Part shown: positions 8,644-18,400 of the stretch, piece by piece
Layout: every line of letters begins with the position of its first letter
Position numbering within the stretch: the first letter of the stretch is position 1
NCBI RefSeq assembly: GCF_018139985.1
Contig: NZ_JAGSOU010000009.1
Coordinates: forward strand, 62,001-126,000
Length of the DNA stretch: 64,000 nt
Direction of reading: 5' to 3'
DNA from: Actibacterium sp. MT2.3-13A
GTDB lineage: Bacteria; Pseudomonadota; Alphaproteobacteria; Rhodobacterales; Rhodobacteraceae
Translations under genes and position numbers: made by a program
The notes under the pieces: generated by a model
Told to the model about the DNA's origin: nothing
The model's input: only the letters and a program-made list of their open reading frames with translations
The model's database searches: none

Positions 8644-9185
8644 TCGAGGGGATATTCACGGCCCTTTTCGGCGACGGCCGCAACGTGCTGCGCGAGACCG
8701 CCGAGGTGTTCCGCGAGAACGCCGAAGGCGCGGGGGCGCGCGGCGCGGATCTGCACGCGGCGGCGCTGGCGCAGTTCGCGGCGGAATTCGCGGGCCCTGG
8801 GCGCGGGGTTTTCGACCGGGTGATCGACGCGCTGAACCGCCTGCCGCGCCCGGCACTGGCGCTGGGGACGGTGGGGCTGTTCGTCGCCGCGATGGCCGAC
8901 CCGATCTGGTTCGCCGCGCGCATGCAGGGCATCGCGCTGGTGCCCGAACCGCTGTGGTGGCTCCTGGGCGCGATCATCTCGTTCTATTTCGGGGCGCGGC
9001 ACCAGGCCAAGGGGCAGGAATTCCAGCGCGCGATCGCCGAGACCATGAGCCGCGCCGGCGAGGTGACCGGCAACCTGCACGCCCTGCGGGCGCTGGAGGC
9101 CGGGGCCGGGGTGCCGGCCGCGCGGCCCGCCCCGGAGGAGGCCGGGCGCAACGCCGCGCTGGAGGAATGGAGGGCGGGGAGGTGA
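8634..9185 (+). CDS. GTA-release holin of the 3-TM type
   Basis: A 183-residue membrane protein that would permeabilise the inner membrane and let the endolysin reach the wall. Hydrophobic segments lie at about residues 74-93 and 103-121, around the conserved stretch PEPLWWLLGAIISFYFGARH; an N-terminal amphipathic segment may be the third. The C-terminal 60 residues are charged and alanine-rich. The match is to the holin family described for gene-transfer release in Rhodobacterales. The start overlaps the lysozyme stop, and the last bases overlap the start of the next small gene (GTGA), so all three are probably translated together. Confidence 0.8.
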   Translation: MGLIEGIFTALFGDGRNVLRETAEVFRENAEGAGARGADLHAAALAQFAAEFAGPGRGVFDRVIDALNRLPRPALALGTVGLFVAAMADPIWFAARMQGIALVPEPLWWLLGAIISFYFGARHQAKGQEFQRAIAETMSRAGEVTGNLHALRALEAGAGVPAARPAPEEAGRNAALEEWRAGR

Positions 9186-9337
9186 GTCCCGCGGATTTCG
9201 CCCGTCTGGCGGCGCTGATGGCGGGGCTGAGCGCGGTCGGATTCGCCGATATGTGGTGCCGAACGCCGCGCGGGGAGGCGCTGGCGCTGGCGATGCTGGC
9301 CGCGGGCGCGATGCTGGCCACGCTGCCCGGCGGCTGA
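9182..9337 (+). CDS. Small membrane protein, third gene of the lysis cassette
   Basis: A 51-residue protein starting at a GTG that overlaps the holin stop (GTGA), with AGGGCGGGGAGG as ribosome-binding region. An ATG at 9167 in the same frame would add five residues. Two hydrophobic stretches are visible, at about residues 6-27 and 37-49, separated by a short charged turn (CRTPRGEA). It keeps the GC-rich codon pattern of its neighbours. I do not recognise the family. Its position suggests an accessory lysis factor such as an antiholin or second pore protein, but a chance open frame cannot be excluded from a single sequence. Confidence 0.55.
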   Translation: MSPADFARLAALMAGLSAVGFADMWCRTPRGEALALAMLAAGAMLATLPGG

Positions 9338-9394
9338 GCCCGCGCGCTCACGAATTCGTCACCGCCTGTGGCGCGGTAACGCAGTGCATTAGCG

Positions 9395-9423
9395 TTGGCC
9401 TTTCCGGCGGGAAATTCTAATAT
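9395..9423 (+). promoter_or_regulatory. Candidate ccmF promoter giving a leaderless transcript
   Basis: TTGGCC and TAATAT are separated by exactly 17 bp. Transcription would start about seven bases after the -10 element, which falls on or next to the ccmF ATG at 9431. No ribosome-binding sequence is visible before that ATG, which fits a leaderless mRNA. Each hexamer matches consensus at four of six positions, so this is plausible rather than proven. Confidence 0.45.
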
Positions 9424-9430
9424 CCGCCGC

Positions 9431-11407
9431 ATGTTTATCGAACTCGGCCACTTCGCCCTCGTCCTCGCCTTCGCCGTCGCCCTCGTGCAGATGGTGGTTC
9501 CCCTGATCGGTGCGCACAAGCGCTGGACCGGCTGGATGGCCGTGGCCGAGCCCGCCGCCACCGTGCAGTTCCTGCTGACGGCGTTCAGTTTCGCGGCGCT
9601 GACCTATGCTTTCGTGGTGTCCGATTTCTCGCTGCGGGTGGTGGTGCTGAACTCCCACACCGACAAGCCGATGCTCTACAAGGTATCGGGCGTGTGGGGG
9701 AATCACGAGGGCTCCATGCTGCTCTGGGTGCTGATCCTGACGCTGTTCGGGGCGATGGCCGCCTGGTTCGGGGGCAACCTGCCGCCGAAGCTGCGCGCGC
9801 GCGTGCTGGCGGTGCAGTCCGCGATCGGGGCGGCCTTTTTCGCCTTCATCCTGTTCACCTCCAACCCGTTCCAGCGGCTGGCCGTGCCGCCCTTCAACGG
9901 CGAGGACCTGAACCCGCTGTTGCAGGACCCCGGTCTCGCCTTTCACCCGCCGTTCCTCTATCTCGGCTATGTCGGGCTTTCGATCTGCTTCTCCTTCGCG
10001 GTGGCGGCGCTGATCGAGGGGCGCGTCGATGCCGCCTGGGCGCGCTGGGTGCGGCCCTGGACGTTGGCCGCCTGGCTGTTCCTGACCGTGGGCATCGGGC
10101 TGGGCTCGTGGTGGGCCTATTACGAGCTGGGCTGGGGCGGGTTCTGGTTCTGGGACCCGGTCGAGAACGCCTCTTTCATGCCCTGGCTGATCGGCGCGGC
10201 GCTGCTGCATTCGGCGATCGTTGTGGAAAAGCGCGAGGCGCTGAAAAGCTGGACGATCCTGCTGGCGATCATGGCCTTCGGCTTCTCGCTGATCGGCACG
10301 TTCATCGTGCGATCGGGCGTGATCACCAGCGTCCACGCCTTCGCCAACGACCCCGAACGGGGGGTGTTCATCCTGATGATCCTGGGCGTCTTCATGGGCG
10401 GCGCGCTGATGCTCTATGCCGCGCGCGCCGGGGCGATGGAGGCCAAGGGCGTGTTCGGCGTGGTCAGCCGCGAATCCGCGCTGGTGTTCAACAACGTGCT
10501 GCTGGCGGTCGCCGCGCTGGTGGTTTTCATCGGCACGATCTGGCCGCTGGTGGCCGAGATGTTCTTTGACCGCAAGCTGTCGGTCGGTCCGCCGTTCTTC
10601 AACATGGCCTTCACCCCCTTCATGGTGGTGCTGGCGCTGATCCTGCCTGTCGGCGCGATCCTGCCGTGGAAACGTGCGCGGCTGGGCCGTGCGCTGTGGC
10701 AGCTGCGCGCGGCGCTGGTGCTGTCGCTGGCGGTCGGCGTGCTGGTCTTCGCCCTGCAGACGGGGCGTTCGGCGCTGGGGCCGGTGGGGCTGTTCCTCGG
10801 GACCTGGCTGATCAGCGGCGCGGCGGTCGACCTGTGGAGTCGCGCGGGACGCGGCGCGATCGGCGCTAGGCTGGGCCGCGTCCTGCGCCTGCCGCGCGCC
10901 GACTGGGGCAAGGCGGTGGCCCATGCCGGGCTCGGCGTCACCATGCTGGGAATCTCGGGCCTGCTGGCCTGGGATGTCGAGGATATCCGCACCGCCCGGA
11001 TCGGCGAGCGGTTCGAGGTCAGCGGCTATGGCATCGTGCTGGAAAAGGTTGAGCAGGTCCCGGGGCCGAACTATCGCTCGACCATGGCCACGATGAGCGT
11101 CTGGCGCGGCGACCGGCAGGTGGCCACGCTGCACCCCGAAAAGCGCGTCTATCCGGTCGCCGCGATGCCCACCACCGAGGCCGGGATCGACAACGGCTTG
11201 CTGCGCGACGTCTATCTGGTGATCGGCGATCCGCAGGCGGACGGCGGCTGGGCCGTGCGCACCTACATCAAGCCGCTGGCCAACTGGATCTGGCTCGGCG
11301 CGATCATCATGGCCGTCGGCGGGCTGCTGAGCCTCAGCGACCGCCGTTACCGGGTGGCCGCGGGCGCGCGCAAGGCGCAGCCCTCCGGCGCCGTCCCGGC
11401 GGAGTGA
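9431..11407 (+). CDS. ccmF: Heme lyase CcmF
   Basis: Large inner-membrane protein of 658 residues that attaches heme to apocytochrome c with CcmH. The tryptophan-rich heme-handling motif [16 protein letters not shown] lies at about residues 227-242, and conserved histidines appear in [10 protein letters not shown] and elsewhere. Many hydrophobic helices cover the chain, with a periplasmic domain near residues 515-625. The ATG at 9431 gives [14 protein letters not shown], the usual CcmF start; the open frame from 9395 lacks support. The stop overlaps the ccmH start. Unlike the rest of the ccm operon it is separated from ccmE by the lysis cassette. Confidence 0.95.
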   Translation: MFIELGHFALVLAFAVALVQMVVPLIGAHKRWTGWMAVAEPAATVQFLLTAFSFAALTYAFVVSDFSLRVVVLNSHTDKPMLYKVSGVWGNHEGSMLLWVLILTLFGAMAAWFGGNLPPKLRARVLAVQSAIGAAFFAFILFTSNPFQRLAVPPFNGEDLNPLLQDPGLAFHPPFLYLGYVGLSICFSFAVAALIEGRVDAAWARWVRPWTLAAWLFLTVGIGLGSWWAYYELGWGGFWFWDPVENASFMPWLIGAALLHSAIVVEKREALKSWTILLAIMAFGFSLIGTFIVRSGVITSVHAFANDPERGVFILMILGVFMGGALMLYAARAGAMEAKGVFGVVSRESALVFNNVLLAVAALVVFIGTIWPLVAEMFFDRKLSVGPPFFNMAFTPFMVVLALILPVGAILPWKRARLGRALWQLRAALVLSLAVGVLVFALQTGRSALGPVGLFLGTWLISGAAVDLWSRAGRGAIGARLGRVLRLPRADWGKAVAHAGLGVTMLGISGLLAWDVEDIRTARIGERFEVSGYGIVLEKVEQVPGPNYRSTMATMSVWRGDRQVATLHPEKRVYPVAAMPTTEAGIDNGLLRDVYLVIGDPQADGGWAVRTYIKPLANWIWLGAIIMAVGGLLSLSDRRYRVAAGARKAQPSGAVPAE

Positions 11408-11871
11408 GCGACATGCTGAAACGTCTGACCCTGGCCCTGGGCCTGATCCTCGCCGTGCCCGCCTTCGCGGTGGAGCCCGACGAGGTGCTGGCCGATCCCG
11501 CGCTGGAGACCCGCGCGCGGGAGATCTCCAAGGGGCTGCGCTGCCTGGTGTGCCGCAACGAGAGCATCGACGAATCCAACGCCGAACTGGCCAAGGAGCT
11601 GCGCGTGCTGGTGCGCGAGCGGCTGGTCAAGGGCGACAGCGACGAGCAGGTGGTGGCCTATCTGGTCGACCGTTACGGCGAATACGTCCTGCTGAAGCCG
11701 ACCGCGACCGGGGCGAACCTGTTGCTTTGGGTCGCCGGGCCGGTGCTGCTGATCGTGGCGCTCGGCATCGGGGCGGGCTATGTGCTGACCCGACGCCGCG
11801 GCAACGAGGCCGCCCCAGGCGGGCTGAGCGCCGAGGAAGAGGCGCGGCTGAAGGAAATCCTGGGCGAGTGA
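11404..11871 (+). CDS. ccmH: Cytochrome c maturation thiol protein CcmH
   Basis: Membrane-anchored thiol-disulfide protein that reduces apocytochrome c before heme attachment. The 155-residue chain has a signal peptide (about residues 4-22), the redox motif LRCLVCRN with C47 and C50, and a C-terminal membrane helix at about 103-124. The GTG at 11404 overlaps the ccmF stop (GTGA); an ATG at 11413 is an alternative that removes three residues and leaves the signal peptide intact. This is the short alphaproteobacterial form without the C-terminal TPR part (CcmI). Confidence 0.93.
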   Translation: MSDMLKRLTLALGLILAVPAFAVEPDEVLADPALETRAREISKGLRCLVCRNESIDESNAELAKELRVLVRERLVKGDSDEQVVAYLVDRYGEYVLLKPTATGANLLLWVAGPVLLIVALGIGAGYVLTRRRGNEAAPGGLSAEEEARLKEILGE

Positions 11872-11943
11872 CGGCGCGTCCGCCTTTTCCGCGCCGCCGC
11901 CATGCCTATGCTGATGCGCGAAGCGGATCATCGGAGCAGCCCA

Positions 11944-12720
11944 ATGAAGTACCAGACCATCACGCTTGAGATCGCCGACGACCTGGCGGTTCTGACCCTG
12001 AACCGCCCGGAGGTGATGAACGCGCTGAATACCCAGATGCGGGCCGAGATCGACCACGCCGTGCGCCGCGCCGAGGCGGAGGCGCGCGCGCTGGTGATCA
12101 CCGGGGCGGGGCGGGCGTTCTGCTCTGGGCAGGATCTTGGTGACGGGGCCAACCCCGCCGCGATCGACCTGGAGCGCGTGCTGCGCGACGAATACGAACC
12201 GATGCTGCGCCGGATCTACGACTGCGCCATTCCCACGGTCGCCGCGGTAAACGGGGCCGCCGCCGGGGCGGGCGCCAACCTGGCGCTGGCCTGCGACGTC
12301 GTGATCGCGACGGAGCGCGCGGTGTTCCTGCAGGCCTTCACCCGGATCGGGCTGATCCCCGATGCCGGCGGCACCTACTGGCTGCCGCGCCAGGTGGGAT
12401 TCGCCCGCGCCATGGGCGCGGCCCTGTTCGCCGAGCCGGTCAGCGCCACCCAGGCCGCCGAGTGGGGCATGATCTGGGAGGCGGTGGCCGACGACGCCTT
12501 CGACGCCCATTGGCGCGCCCGCGCGGCGCATCTGGCGCAGGGGCCCTCGGTCGCCTATGGCCTTGTGAAGCAGGCTCTGCGCGCGAGTTTCGACAACAGC
12601 CTCGAGGATCAGCTGTCGCTGGAGGCGCGGCTGCAGGGCGCGGCGGGCAATACCCGCGATTTCCAGGAGGGCGTGGTGGCCTTTCTGGACAAGCGCAAGG
12701 CGCGTTTCGAGGGGCGCTAA
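11944..12720 (+). CDS. Enoyl-CoA hydratase/isomerase family protein, PaaG-like
   Basis: A 258-residue crotonase-fold enzyme acting on acyl-CoA thioesters. The oxyanion-hole blocks are visible as AFCSGQDL (about 59-65) and NGAAAGAGANLALACD (about 103-118). PDAGGTYWLPR replaces the usual glutamate-bearing sequence of hydratases and is the form seen in ring-1,2-epoxyphenylacetyl-CoA isomerases. Phenylacetate degradation is therefore possible, but no other paa gene is in the window. The ATG at 11944 has GGAG upstream and gives the normal family start; an earlier in-frame ATG at 11902 is less likely. Its end overlaps the end of the convergent cyclo-ligase gene by four bases. Confidence 0.85.
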   Translation: MKYQTITLEIADDLAVLTLNRPEVMNALNTQMRAEIDHAVRRAEAEARALVITGAGRAFCSGQDLGDGANPAAIDLERVLRDEYEPMLRRIYDCAIPTVAAVNGAAAGAGANLALACDVVIATERAVFLQAFTRIGLIPDAGGTYWLPRQVGFARAMGAALFAEPVSATQAAEWGMIWEAVADDAFDAHWRARAAHLAQGPSVAYGLVKQALRASFDNSLEDQLSLEARLQGAAGNTRDFQEGVVAFLDKRKARFEGR

Positions 12721-13379
12721 CCGGGCGGCCGGCGGCTGACCTTGCCACGGCCCAGCACCACCACGTCCATCGCGATGTCATGCGGCTGCGGAAAGATCGT
12801 CGGCATCTGCGCCTCCGGCGCGCCCACCCCGATCGCCAGCGGGCGCGGGGCGAGGGCCGCCAGCGTGCGGTCGTAGAAGCCGCCGCCGTAGCCCAGCCGG
12901 TAGCCCTGCGGATCGACGCCCACCAAAGGCGCGATGACCACCCCGGGCCGCAGCGCGCGGCCCTCGGCGGGGATGGGGATGTTCCACACCCCGCGCGCCA
13001 TCGCGCAGCCCGGCGTCCATTCGCGGAAGACCAGCGGCTGCGCCTTTCCCGCGACCACGGGCAGGGCGACGGGGTGGCCGCGCGCATGGGCGCGCGCCAT
13101 CCAGCCGCGCAGGTCGAGCTCGCCCCGGAACGGCCAGTAGAGGCCGACCACGGCGCCGGGATACCCCGCCAGCAGGCGGTCCAGTTCCTCCGCCACCTCA
13201 TCGGCCAGCGCGGCGCGCTCGGCCGCGGGTCGGGCGAGGCGGGCGGCGATCAGCCTTGCCCGCTCGGCCTTGCGGAAACGCGCGACGTCGCGCGCGGTCT
13301 GCGGATCGACGGGCTGGCCGCCCGACAGCTCATGCGCGAAACAGGGCGGCGAGGCGGGGATCGGCGGGTCATGGGGCAT
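12717..13379 (-). CDS. 5-formyltetrahydrofolate cyclo-ligase
   Basis: Converts 5-formyl-THF to 5,10-methenyl-THF with ATP, returning the storage folate to the one-carbon pool. The signature GYGGGFYDRT occupies residues 163-172 of 220. The N-terminal helix RKAERARLIAARLA is the usual basic helix of this family, here preceded by about 30 extra residues. The gene is often beside 6S RNA in proteobacteria, but the 124-bp gap upstream holds no space for that RNA. It is convergent with the enoyl-CoA hydratase gene and overlaps it by four bases. Confidence 0.92.
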   Translation of the reverse strand: MPHDPPIPASPPCFAHELSGGQPVDPQTARDVARFRKAERARLIAARLARPAAERAALADEVAEELDRLLAGYPGAVVGLYWPFRGELDLRGWMARAHARGHPVALPVVAGKAQPLVFREWTPGCAMARGVWNIPIPAEGRALRPGVVIAPLVGVDPQGYRLGYGGGFYDRTLAALAPRPLAIGVGAPEAQMPTIFPQPHDIAMDVVVLGRGKVSRRPPG

Positions 13380-13461
13380 GGCGGGCTCCTGCGGCTCTGT
13401 TCCAGCCTGTCACGCGGCATGCCGGGCGCGCAAGCCGCAGCGCAGGGGGGCGCAAACGCAA

Positions 13462-13483
13462 ACGGCCGCCCGAGGGCGGCCGT
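13462..13483 (-). terminator. Intrinsic-type hairpin after gltA
   Basis: ACGGCCGCCC pairs perfectly with GGGCGGCCGT, effectively GGCCGCC with a tight CGAG loop. On the minus strand it follows the gltA stop by about 20 bases and is succeeded by a T-rich stretch (TTTGCGTTTGCG) instead of an unbroken T-run. Confidence 0.65.
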
Positions 13484-13503
13484 CCGTGTCGTTTTCAGGT
13501 GGT

Positions 13504-14799
13504 TCAGCGGTTTTCCACGTCGACATAGTCGCGCTTGGCATGGCCGGTATAGAGCTGACGCGGGCGGCCGATCTTCAGCGCCGGATCCGCGATCATCTCT
13601 TTCCACTGGCTGACCCAGCCCACGGTGCGGCTGACCGCGAAGATCGGGGTGAACATCGAGGTCGGGAAGCCCATCGCCTCGAGGATGATGCCCGAGTAGA
13701 AATCGACGTTCGGGAACAGCTTCTTCTCGATGAAATAGGGGTCCTCGAGGGCCTGCTTCTCCAGTTCCTTGGCGACCTGGAGGGTGGGGTTGTTCTCGAT
13801 CCCCAGCAGGTCCAGCACCTCGTCGGCGGACTGTTTCATCACCTTCGCGCGCGGGTCGAAATTCTTGTAGACCCGGTGGCCGAAGCCCATCAGGCGGAAC
13901 GGATCGTTCTTGTCCTTGGCCCGCGCGATGAATTCGGGGATGCGGTCGACCGAGCCGATCTCGCGCAGCATCTCCAGGCAGGCCTGGTTGGCGCCGCCAT
14001 GGGCCGGGCCCCAGAGGCAGGCGATGCCGGCGGCGATGCAGGCAAAGGGGTTCGCCCCCGAGGACGAGGCCAGGCGCACCGTCGAGGTGGAGGCGTTCTG
14101 CTCGTGATCGGCATGCAGGGTGAAGATCCGGTCCATTGCCCGGCTCAGGATCGGGTCGACCTCGTAATCCTCGGCCGGCACGGCAAAGCACATGCGCAGG
14201 AAGTTCGAGGCATAGTCGAGATCGTTGCGCGGGTATTCGAACGGCTGGCCGATCGTGTATTTGTAGGCCATCGCCGCGATGGTCGGCATCTTGGCGAGCA
14301 GCCGGATCGAGGCGACCTCGCGCTGCCAGGGATCGGTGATGTCGGTGGAGTCGTGGTAGAAGGCCGACATCGCGCCCACCACGCCGACCATCACCGCCAT
14401 CGGGTGCGCGTCGCGGCGGAAGCCCCGGAAGAAGTTCATCATCTGCTCGTGCACCATGGTGTGGCGCGTGACGCGGCTCTCGAAATCCTCCAGCTGGGCG
14501 GCGGTCGGCAGCTCGCCATAGAGCAGCAGGTAGCAGACTTCGAGGTAATGGGATTTCTCGGCCAGCTGGTCGATCGGGTAGCCGCGGTGCAGCAGCTCGC
14601 CCTTGTCACCGTCGATGAAGGTGATGGTGGATTCGCAGGACGAGGTAGAGGTGAAGCCCGGGTCATGCGTGAACACGCCGCCCTTTGCGTAAAGCTTTGA
14701 AATGTCGATGACATCGGGGCCCACCGTGGGGCTGAGCATCGGAAGCTCGAGCGTCTTGTCGCCGAAACTCAGGGTCGCGGTCTTGGTGCTGTCAGCCAT
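13504..14799 (-). CDS. gltA: Citrate synthase
   Basis: Condenses acetyl-CoA and oxaloacetate to citrate, the entry step of the TCA cycle. The 431 residues match the hexameric type II enzyme. The catalytic histidine regions are visible as [14 protein letters not shown] and [14 protein letters not shown], and the N-terminal beta domain is present. The ribosome-binding sequence AGAGAGGGA lies just before the ATG. The gene follows gltX in the same direction, but two hairpins in the 80-bp gap suggest a separate or attenuated transcript. Confidence 0.95.
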   Translation of the reverse strand: MADSTKTATLSFGDKTLELPMLSPTVGPDVIDISKLYAKGGVFTHDPGFTSTSSCESTITFIDGDKGELLHRGYPIDQLAEKSHYLEVCYLLLYGELPTAAQLEDFESRVTRHTMVHEQMMNFFRGFRRDAHPMAVMVGVVGAMSAFYHDSTDITDPWQREVASIRLLAKMPTIAAMAYKYTIGQPFEYPRNDLDYASNFLRMCFAVPAEDYEVDPILSRAMDRIFTLHADHEQNASTSTVRLASSSGANPFACIAAGIACLWGPAHGGANQACLEMLREIGSVDRIPEFIARAKDKNDPFRLMGFGHRVYKNFDPRAKVMKQSADEVLDLLGIENNPTLQVAKELEKQALEDPYFIEKKLFPNVDFYSGIILEAMGFPTSMFTPIFAVSRTVGWVSQWKEMIADPALKIGRPRQLYTGHAKRDYVDVENR

Positions 14800-14818
14800 T
14801 TATGTCCCTCTCTTGAGA

Positions 14819-14878
14819 GACCGGCGCGCGGTCCGCGCCGGTCATTGGCATTGCGCTGTTCGCGGGGCGATGCGCCCC
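14819..14878 (-). terminator. Two hairpins between gltX and gltA
   Basis: Two perfect hairpins fill the gap. The first, directly after the gltX stop, is GGGGCG-N3-CGCCCC at 14864-14878. The second is GACCGGCGCG-N5-CGCGCCGGTC at 14819-14843, twenty bases before the gltA start. Neither has a clear T-run. They probably end or slow gltX transcription, or protect the gltA mRNA 5' end. Confidence 0.5.
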
Positions 14879-14879
14879 C

Positions 14880-16283
14880 TCAGGCCGCAATGTCAGCCAG
14901 CCGGGCCAACGTCTCCTCCCGGCCGATGACAAGCATCATGTCGAACACGCTGGGCGAAACGGTTCGCCCGGAAAGCGCTGCACGCAAGGGCTGGGCCAAC
15001 TTGCCGAGCTTCAGTTCGCGGGCCTCGGCAAAGGCGCCGACAGCTGCCTCCAGTGCGTCGCGGGTCCAGCTAGCACTTTGCAGATGCGGCGTCAATTCTC
15101 CCAGTATACCACGGGATACTGGGTCAAGGGATTTCGCCGCCGCCTCGTCCGGTTCGAACGGCCGGTCGCCCAGGATAAAATGCGCTTTTTCAAGAAGTTG
15201 CGGGAAGGTTCGGGCGCGGTCCTTGAGGCAGTACATCGACCGGCCCATCATTTCTTTTTGTGCGGCGGTCAGGGCCGGCCGGCCGGTGGCCGCCAGGAAG
15301 GCCACAAGCTCTTGCAGCAGCGCAGCATCGTCGGTGGCGGCGATATGCTGGCCGCTGAGATTTTCCAGCTTCTTGAAGTCGAAACGGGCCGGAGATTTGC
15401 CGATTCCATCGAGGTCGAACCACGCCATCGCCTGTTCGTCGGTGAAGAACTCATCGTCGCCGTGGCTCCAGCCCAGCCGCGCGAGGTAGTTGCGCATGCC
15501 GGCCGCCGGGTAGCCCATCTTCTGGTATTCATCGACCCCGAGCGCGCCGTGGCGCTTGCTCAGCTTCTTGCCGTCGGGGCCGTGGATCAGCGGGATATGG
15601 GCCCAGACCGGAACCTGCCAGCCCATTGCCTCGTAGATCATCATCTGCCGCGCGGCGTTGTTGAGGTGGTCGTCGCCGCGGATCACATGGGTCACGCCCA
15701 TGTCGTGGTCGTCGACCACCACCGCCAGCATGTAGACCGGCGTGCCGTCCGAGCGCAGCAGCACCATGTCGTCGAGCTGGTCGTTGCGGATGGTGACGTC
15801 GCCCTGCACCTTGTCGCGGATCACCGTGACGCCCTCGCGCGGGGCCTTGATCCGCACCACGCAGGGCGCGTCGGGATGGGTCGCCGGATCGGCGTCGCGC
15901 CACGGGCTGCGGAACAGGGTGGAGCGCCCCTCGGCCTTGGCCTGCTCGCGGAAGGCGGCGATTTCCTCCTGCGTGGAGAAGCATTTATACGCCTTGCCCT
16001 CGGCCAGCAGTTGCCCGGCCACCTCGGCGTGGCGGGCGGCGCGCGCGAACTGGCTGATCACCTCGCCGTCATGGTCGAGGCCGAGCCATTCCATCCCCTT
16101 CAGGATCGCCTCGGTGGCCTCGGGGGTTGAGCGCTCGCGGTCGGTGTCCTCGATGCGGAGCAGGAACTTGCCGCCGCGCCCGCGTGCATAGAGCCAGTTG
16201 AACAGCGCCGTGCGGGCGCCGCCGATGTGCAGATAACCGGTGGGCGAGGGGGCGAACCGGGTGACGACCTGTGCCTCTGACAT
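14880..16283 (-). CDS. gltX: Glutamate--tRNA ligase
   Basis: Charges tRNA with glutamate in the cytoplasm. The class I signatures are clear: [19 protein letters not shown] near the N-terminus (the HIGH region) and KLSKRHGA as the KMSKS-type loop. The protein has 467 residues, the normal length. The ATG at 16283 gives [16 protein letters not shown]; a longer frame to 16307 would enter the divergent region shared with comEC. Many Rhodobacterales carry two gltX copies, so this one may be the glutamate or the relaxed-specificity form; the sequence alone does not decide. Confidence 0.94.
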   Translation of the reverse strand: MSEAQVVTRFAPSPTGYLHIGGARTALFNWLYARGRGGKFLLRIEDTDRERSTPEATEAILKGMEWLGLDHDGEVISQFARAARHAEVAGQLLAEGKAYKCFSTQEEIAAFREQAKAEGRSTLFRSPWRDADPATHPDAPCVVRIKAPREGVTVIRDKVQGDVTIRNDQLDDMVLLRSDGTPVYMLAVVVDDHDMGVTHVIRGDDHLNNAARQMMIYEAMGWQVPVWAHIPLIHGPDGKKLSKRHGALGVDEYQKMGYPAAGMRNYLARLGWSHGDDEFFTDEQAMAWFDLDGIGKSPARFDFKKLENLSGQHIAATDDAALLQELVAFLAATGRPALTAAQKEMMGRSMYCLKDRARTFPQLLEKAHFILGDRPFEPDEAAAKSLDPVSRGILGELTPHLQSASWTRDALEAAVGAFAEARELKLGKLAQPLRAALSGRTVSPSVFDMMLVIGREETLARLADIAA

Positions 16284-16360
16284 GCGCCTTAACCTTCTCG
16301 TAACCATTGGGGAGATAGCTTTGCCGCCTGATTAAGCAATCGCGCGAAGGGTGACAAGCC

Positions 16361-18400
16361 ATGCGGCCCCTGCAAGCTCTCGCGGCGCAGCGCGGCCGGC
16401 TGTTCGCCTGGGTCCCGGTGGCGCTGTCGCTGGGGATCGGCGCCTATTTCGCCCTGCCGGTGGAGCCGGACGCGGTGGCGCTGGCGCTCTGCGCGCTGGC
16501 GGGCGCGTGCCTCGCGGCGCTCGGCAGCCGGCTGGGCGCGGGGGCGGCGCCGCTGGCGTTGCTGGGCGCGCTGGTGCTGGCGGGGCTGTGCCTGGCGGCG
16601 CTGCGGACCCATCTGATGACGGCCCCGGTGCTGGGGCATCGCGTCTACGGCGCGGTGGAAGGCCGGATCGTCGCCATCGACCGCGCGCAATCGGACGTGC
16701 CGCGACTGGTGCTGGACCGGGTCTGGCTGGAGGGGGTCGCGCCGGAGGATACGCCTGCGCGGGTGCGCGTCAGCCTGCACGGCGGGCAGGGATTCGCGCG
16801 GGCGGAGCCGGGGCTGCGCGTGGCGCTGACCGCCAATCTCTCGCCCCCAGCGGGGCCGGCCGAGCCGGGGGGCTTCGACTTCCGCCGCCGCGCCTGGTTC
16901 GATCGCCTGGGTGCGGTCGGCTATGCCCGAAGCCCGGCGGTGGCCACCGCTCCAGCGGCGGAGGGGCGCGCGGGGCTGGTCGTGCACCGCGCGCGCATGG
17001 GCCTGTCGTGGGCGCTGCAGGCGCGGGTGCCGGGCGACGCGGGGGCCTTCGCCGCCGCGATCCTGACCGGCGACCGCTCGGCCATGCCGCGCGCGCGCCT
17101 GCAGGAGCTGCGCGATTCCAACCTCGCGCATCTGCTGGCGATTTCCGGGCTGCACATGGGATTGCTGACCGGATTCGTCTTTGCCGCGCTGCGCTACGGG
17201 CTGGCGTTGATCCCGCCGCTGGCGCTGCGCCTGCCGGTCAAGAAGATCGCAGCGGCGGTCGCGCTGATCGCCGCGGCGGTCTACCTGGGGCTATCGGGCG
17301 GCAATGTCGCCACGCGGCGCGCCTTCGTCATGGTCGCGGTGATGCTGGCCGCGGTGCTGGCCGATCGCCGCGCTGTCACCCTGCGCTCCGTGGCGCTGGC
17401 CGCGACGATCGTCCTGGCGCTGGAACCCGAAAGCCTGACCGAGCCCGGTTTCCAGATGTCCTTCGCCGCGAGCACCGCGCTCGTGGCGGCGTTCGGCGGG
17501 CTGCGTGCACGGCCCGAGGGGCGCCGGCGCGTGCCGCGGACTCTGCGGCCGGTGCTGGCCGTGGTGCTGTCCTCGGCCGTGGCGGGGGCGGCCACGGCGC
17601 CGGTGGCCGCGGCCCATTTCAACCAGGTCGCGCAGTTTGGCCTGCTGGCCAATCTGCTGACCGTGCCGCTGATGGGGGCGGTGGTGATCCCGGCGGCGGT
17701 GATCGCGGGCGTCCTGGCGCCGTTCGGCCTGGCCTGGATCGGGCTTGCGGCGATGCGGCTGGGGATCCTGTGGATCCTCGGCGTGGCGCATTGGGTGGCG
17801 GGGCTTGAGGGCGCGGTCTGGCCGGTGCCGACGCCCGCGCCGGCGGTGCTGCCGCTGCTGGCGCTGGGGATGCTGTGGCTGATCCTGTGGCGGGGCCGCG
17901 CCCGCTGGGCGGGGCTGGCGCCGGTGCTGGTGGCGGCGGGGCTGTGGCAGCAAACCGAGCGCCCGGCGCTGCTGATCTCGGCCAGCGGGCGGCTGGCGGG
18001 GGTGACGACGCCGCAGGGCCGCGCGCTGAACAAGCCGCGCGGCGAGGGTTTCGTCGCCGAAAGCTGGCTGGAAAATGACGGCGACCGCGCCACGCAGCAG
18101 GTCGCTGCCGCGCGCGGCGGGTTTTCCGGCGGCGCGGGCGCGCTGCGCGTCGATCTGGGCGGGGCGGTCTTCGTGTTCCTGTCCGGCCGGGGTTGGGAAG
18201 GCGTGCTGGAGGGGGCCTGCGCCCCGCCCGCCTGGCTGGTGGTGCCGCATCGGCTGGACCACCCTCCCGCGGGCGCATGCCGCCTGATCGACGCCGCCTA
18301 TCTGCGGCAGAGCGGGGCGATCGCCGTCTATCGCGGCGCGGAGGGGCCGCGGCTGGTCACCGCCGCGGCTCGGTCCGGCCGCCGGCCCTGGTCTCAGTAG
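16361..18400 (+). CDS. comEC: ComEC/Rec2-family DNA uptake channel
   Basis: Inner-membrane channel for single-stranded DNA import, 679 residues. An N-terminal soluble domain (about residues 90-220) follows two membrane helices. The competence domain contains the conserved [15 protein letters not shown] near residue 250-265, followed by many hydrophobic helices. The C-terminal 150 residues are short and lack a recognisable metal-binding metallo-beta-lactamase motif, as is common in alphaproteobacteria. In Rhodobacter capsulatus comEC is required for cells to receive DNA from the gene transfer agent. The gene diverges from gltX and is convergent with lexA, overlapping its end by seven bases. 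Confidence 0.88.
   Translation: MRPLQALAAQRGRLFAWVPVALSLGIGAYFALPVEPDAVALALCALAGACLAALGSRLGAGAAPLALLGALVLAGLCLAALRTHLMTAPVLGHRVYGAVEGRIVAIDRAQSDVPRLVLDRVWLEGVAPEDTPARVRVSLHGGQGFARAEPGLRVALTANLSPPAGPAEPGGFDFRRRAWFDRLGAVGYARSPAVATAPAAEGRAGLVVHRARMGLSWALQARVPGDAGAFAAAILTGDRSAMPRARLQELRDSNLAHLLAISGLHMGLLTGFVFAALRYGLALIPPLALRLPVKKIAAAVALIAAAVYLGLSGGNVATRRAFVMVAVMLAAVLADRRAVTLRSVALAATIVLALEPESLTEPGFQMSFAASTALVAAFGGLRARPEGRRRVPRTLRPVLAVVLSSAVAGAATAPVAAAHFNQVAQFGLLANLLTVPLMGAVVIPAAVIAGVLAPFGLAWIGLAAMRLGILWILGVAHWVAGLEGAVWPVPTPAPAVLPLLALGMLWLILWRGRARWAGLAPVLVAAGLWQQTERPALLISASGRLAGVTTPQGRALNKPRGEGFVAESWLENDGDRATQQVAAARGGFSGGAGALRVDLGGAVFVFLSGRGWEGVLEGACAPPAWLVVPHRLDHPPAGACRLIDAAYLRQSGAIAVYRGAEGPRLVTAAARSGRRPWSQ

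Noticed and set aside
8032-9337. Prophage remnant
   Set aside because: Lysozyme and holin alone are present, with no capsid, integrase or replication gene, intact frames and host-like codon use. The holin type and the location fit the GTA-release cassette.
13380-13503. 6S RNA beside the 5-formyl-THF cyclo-ligase gene
   Set aside because: The two are neighbours in many proteobacteria, but this 124-bp gap is too short and its only structure is the gltA terminator.
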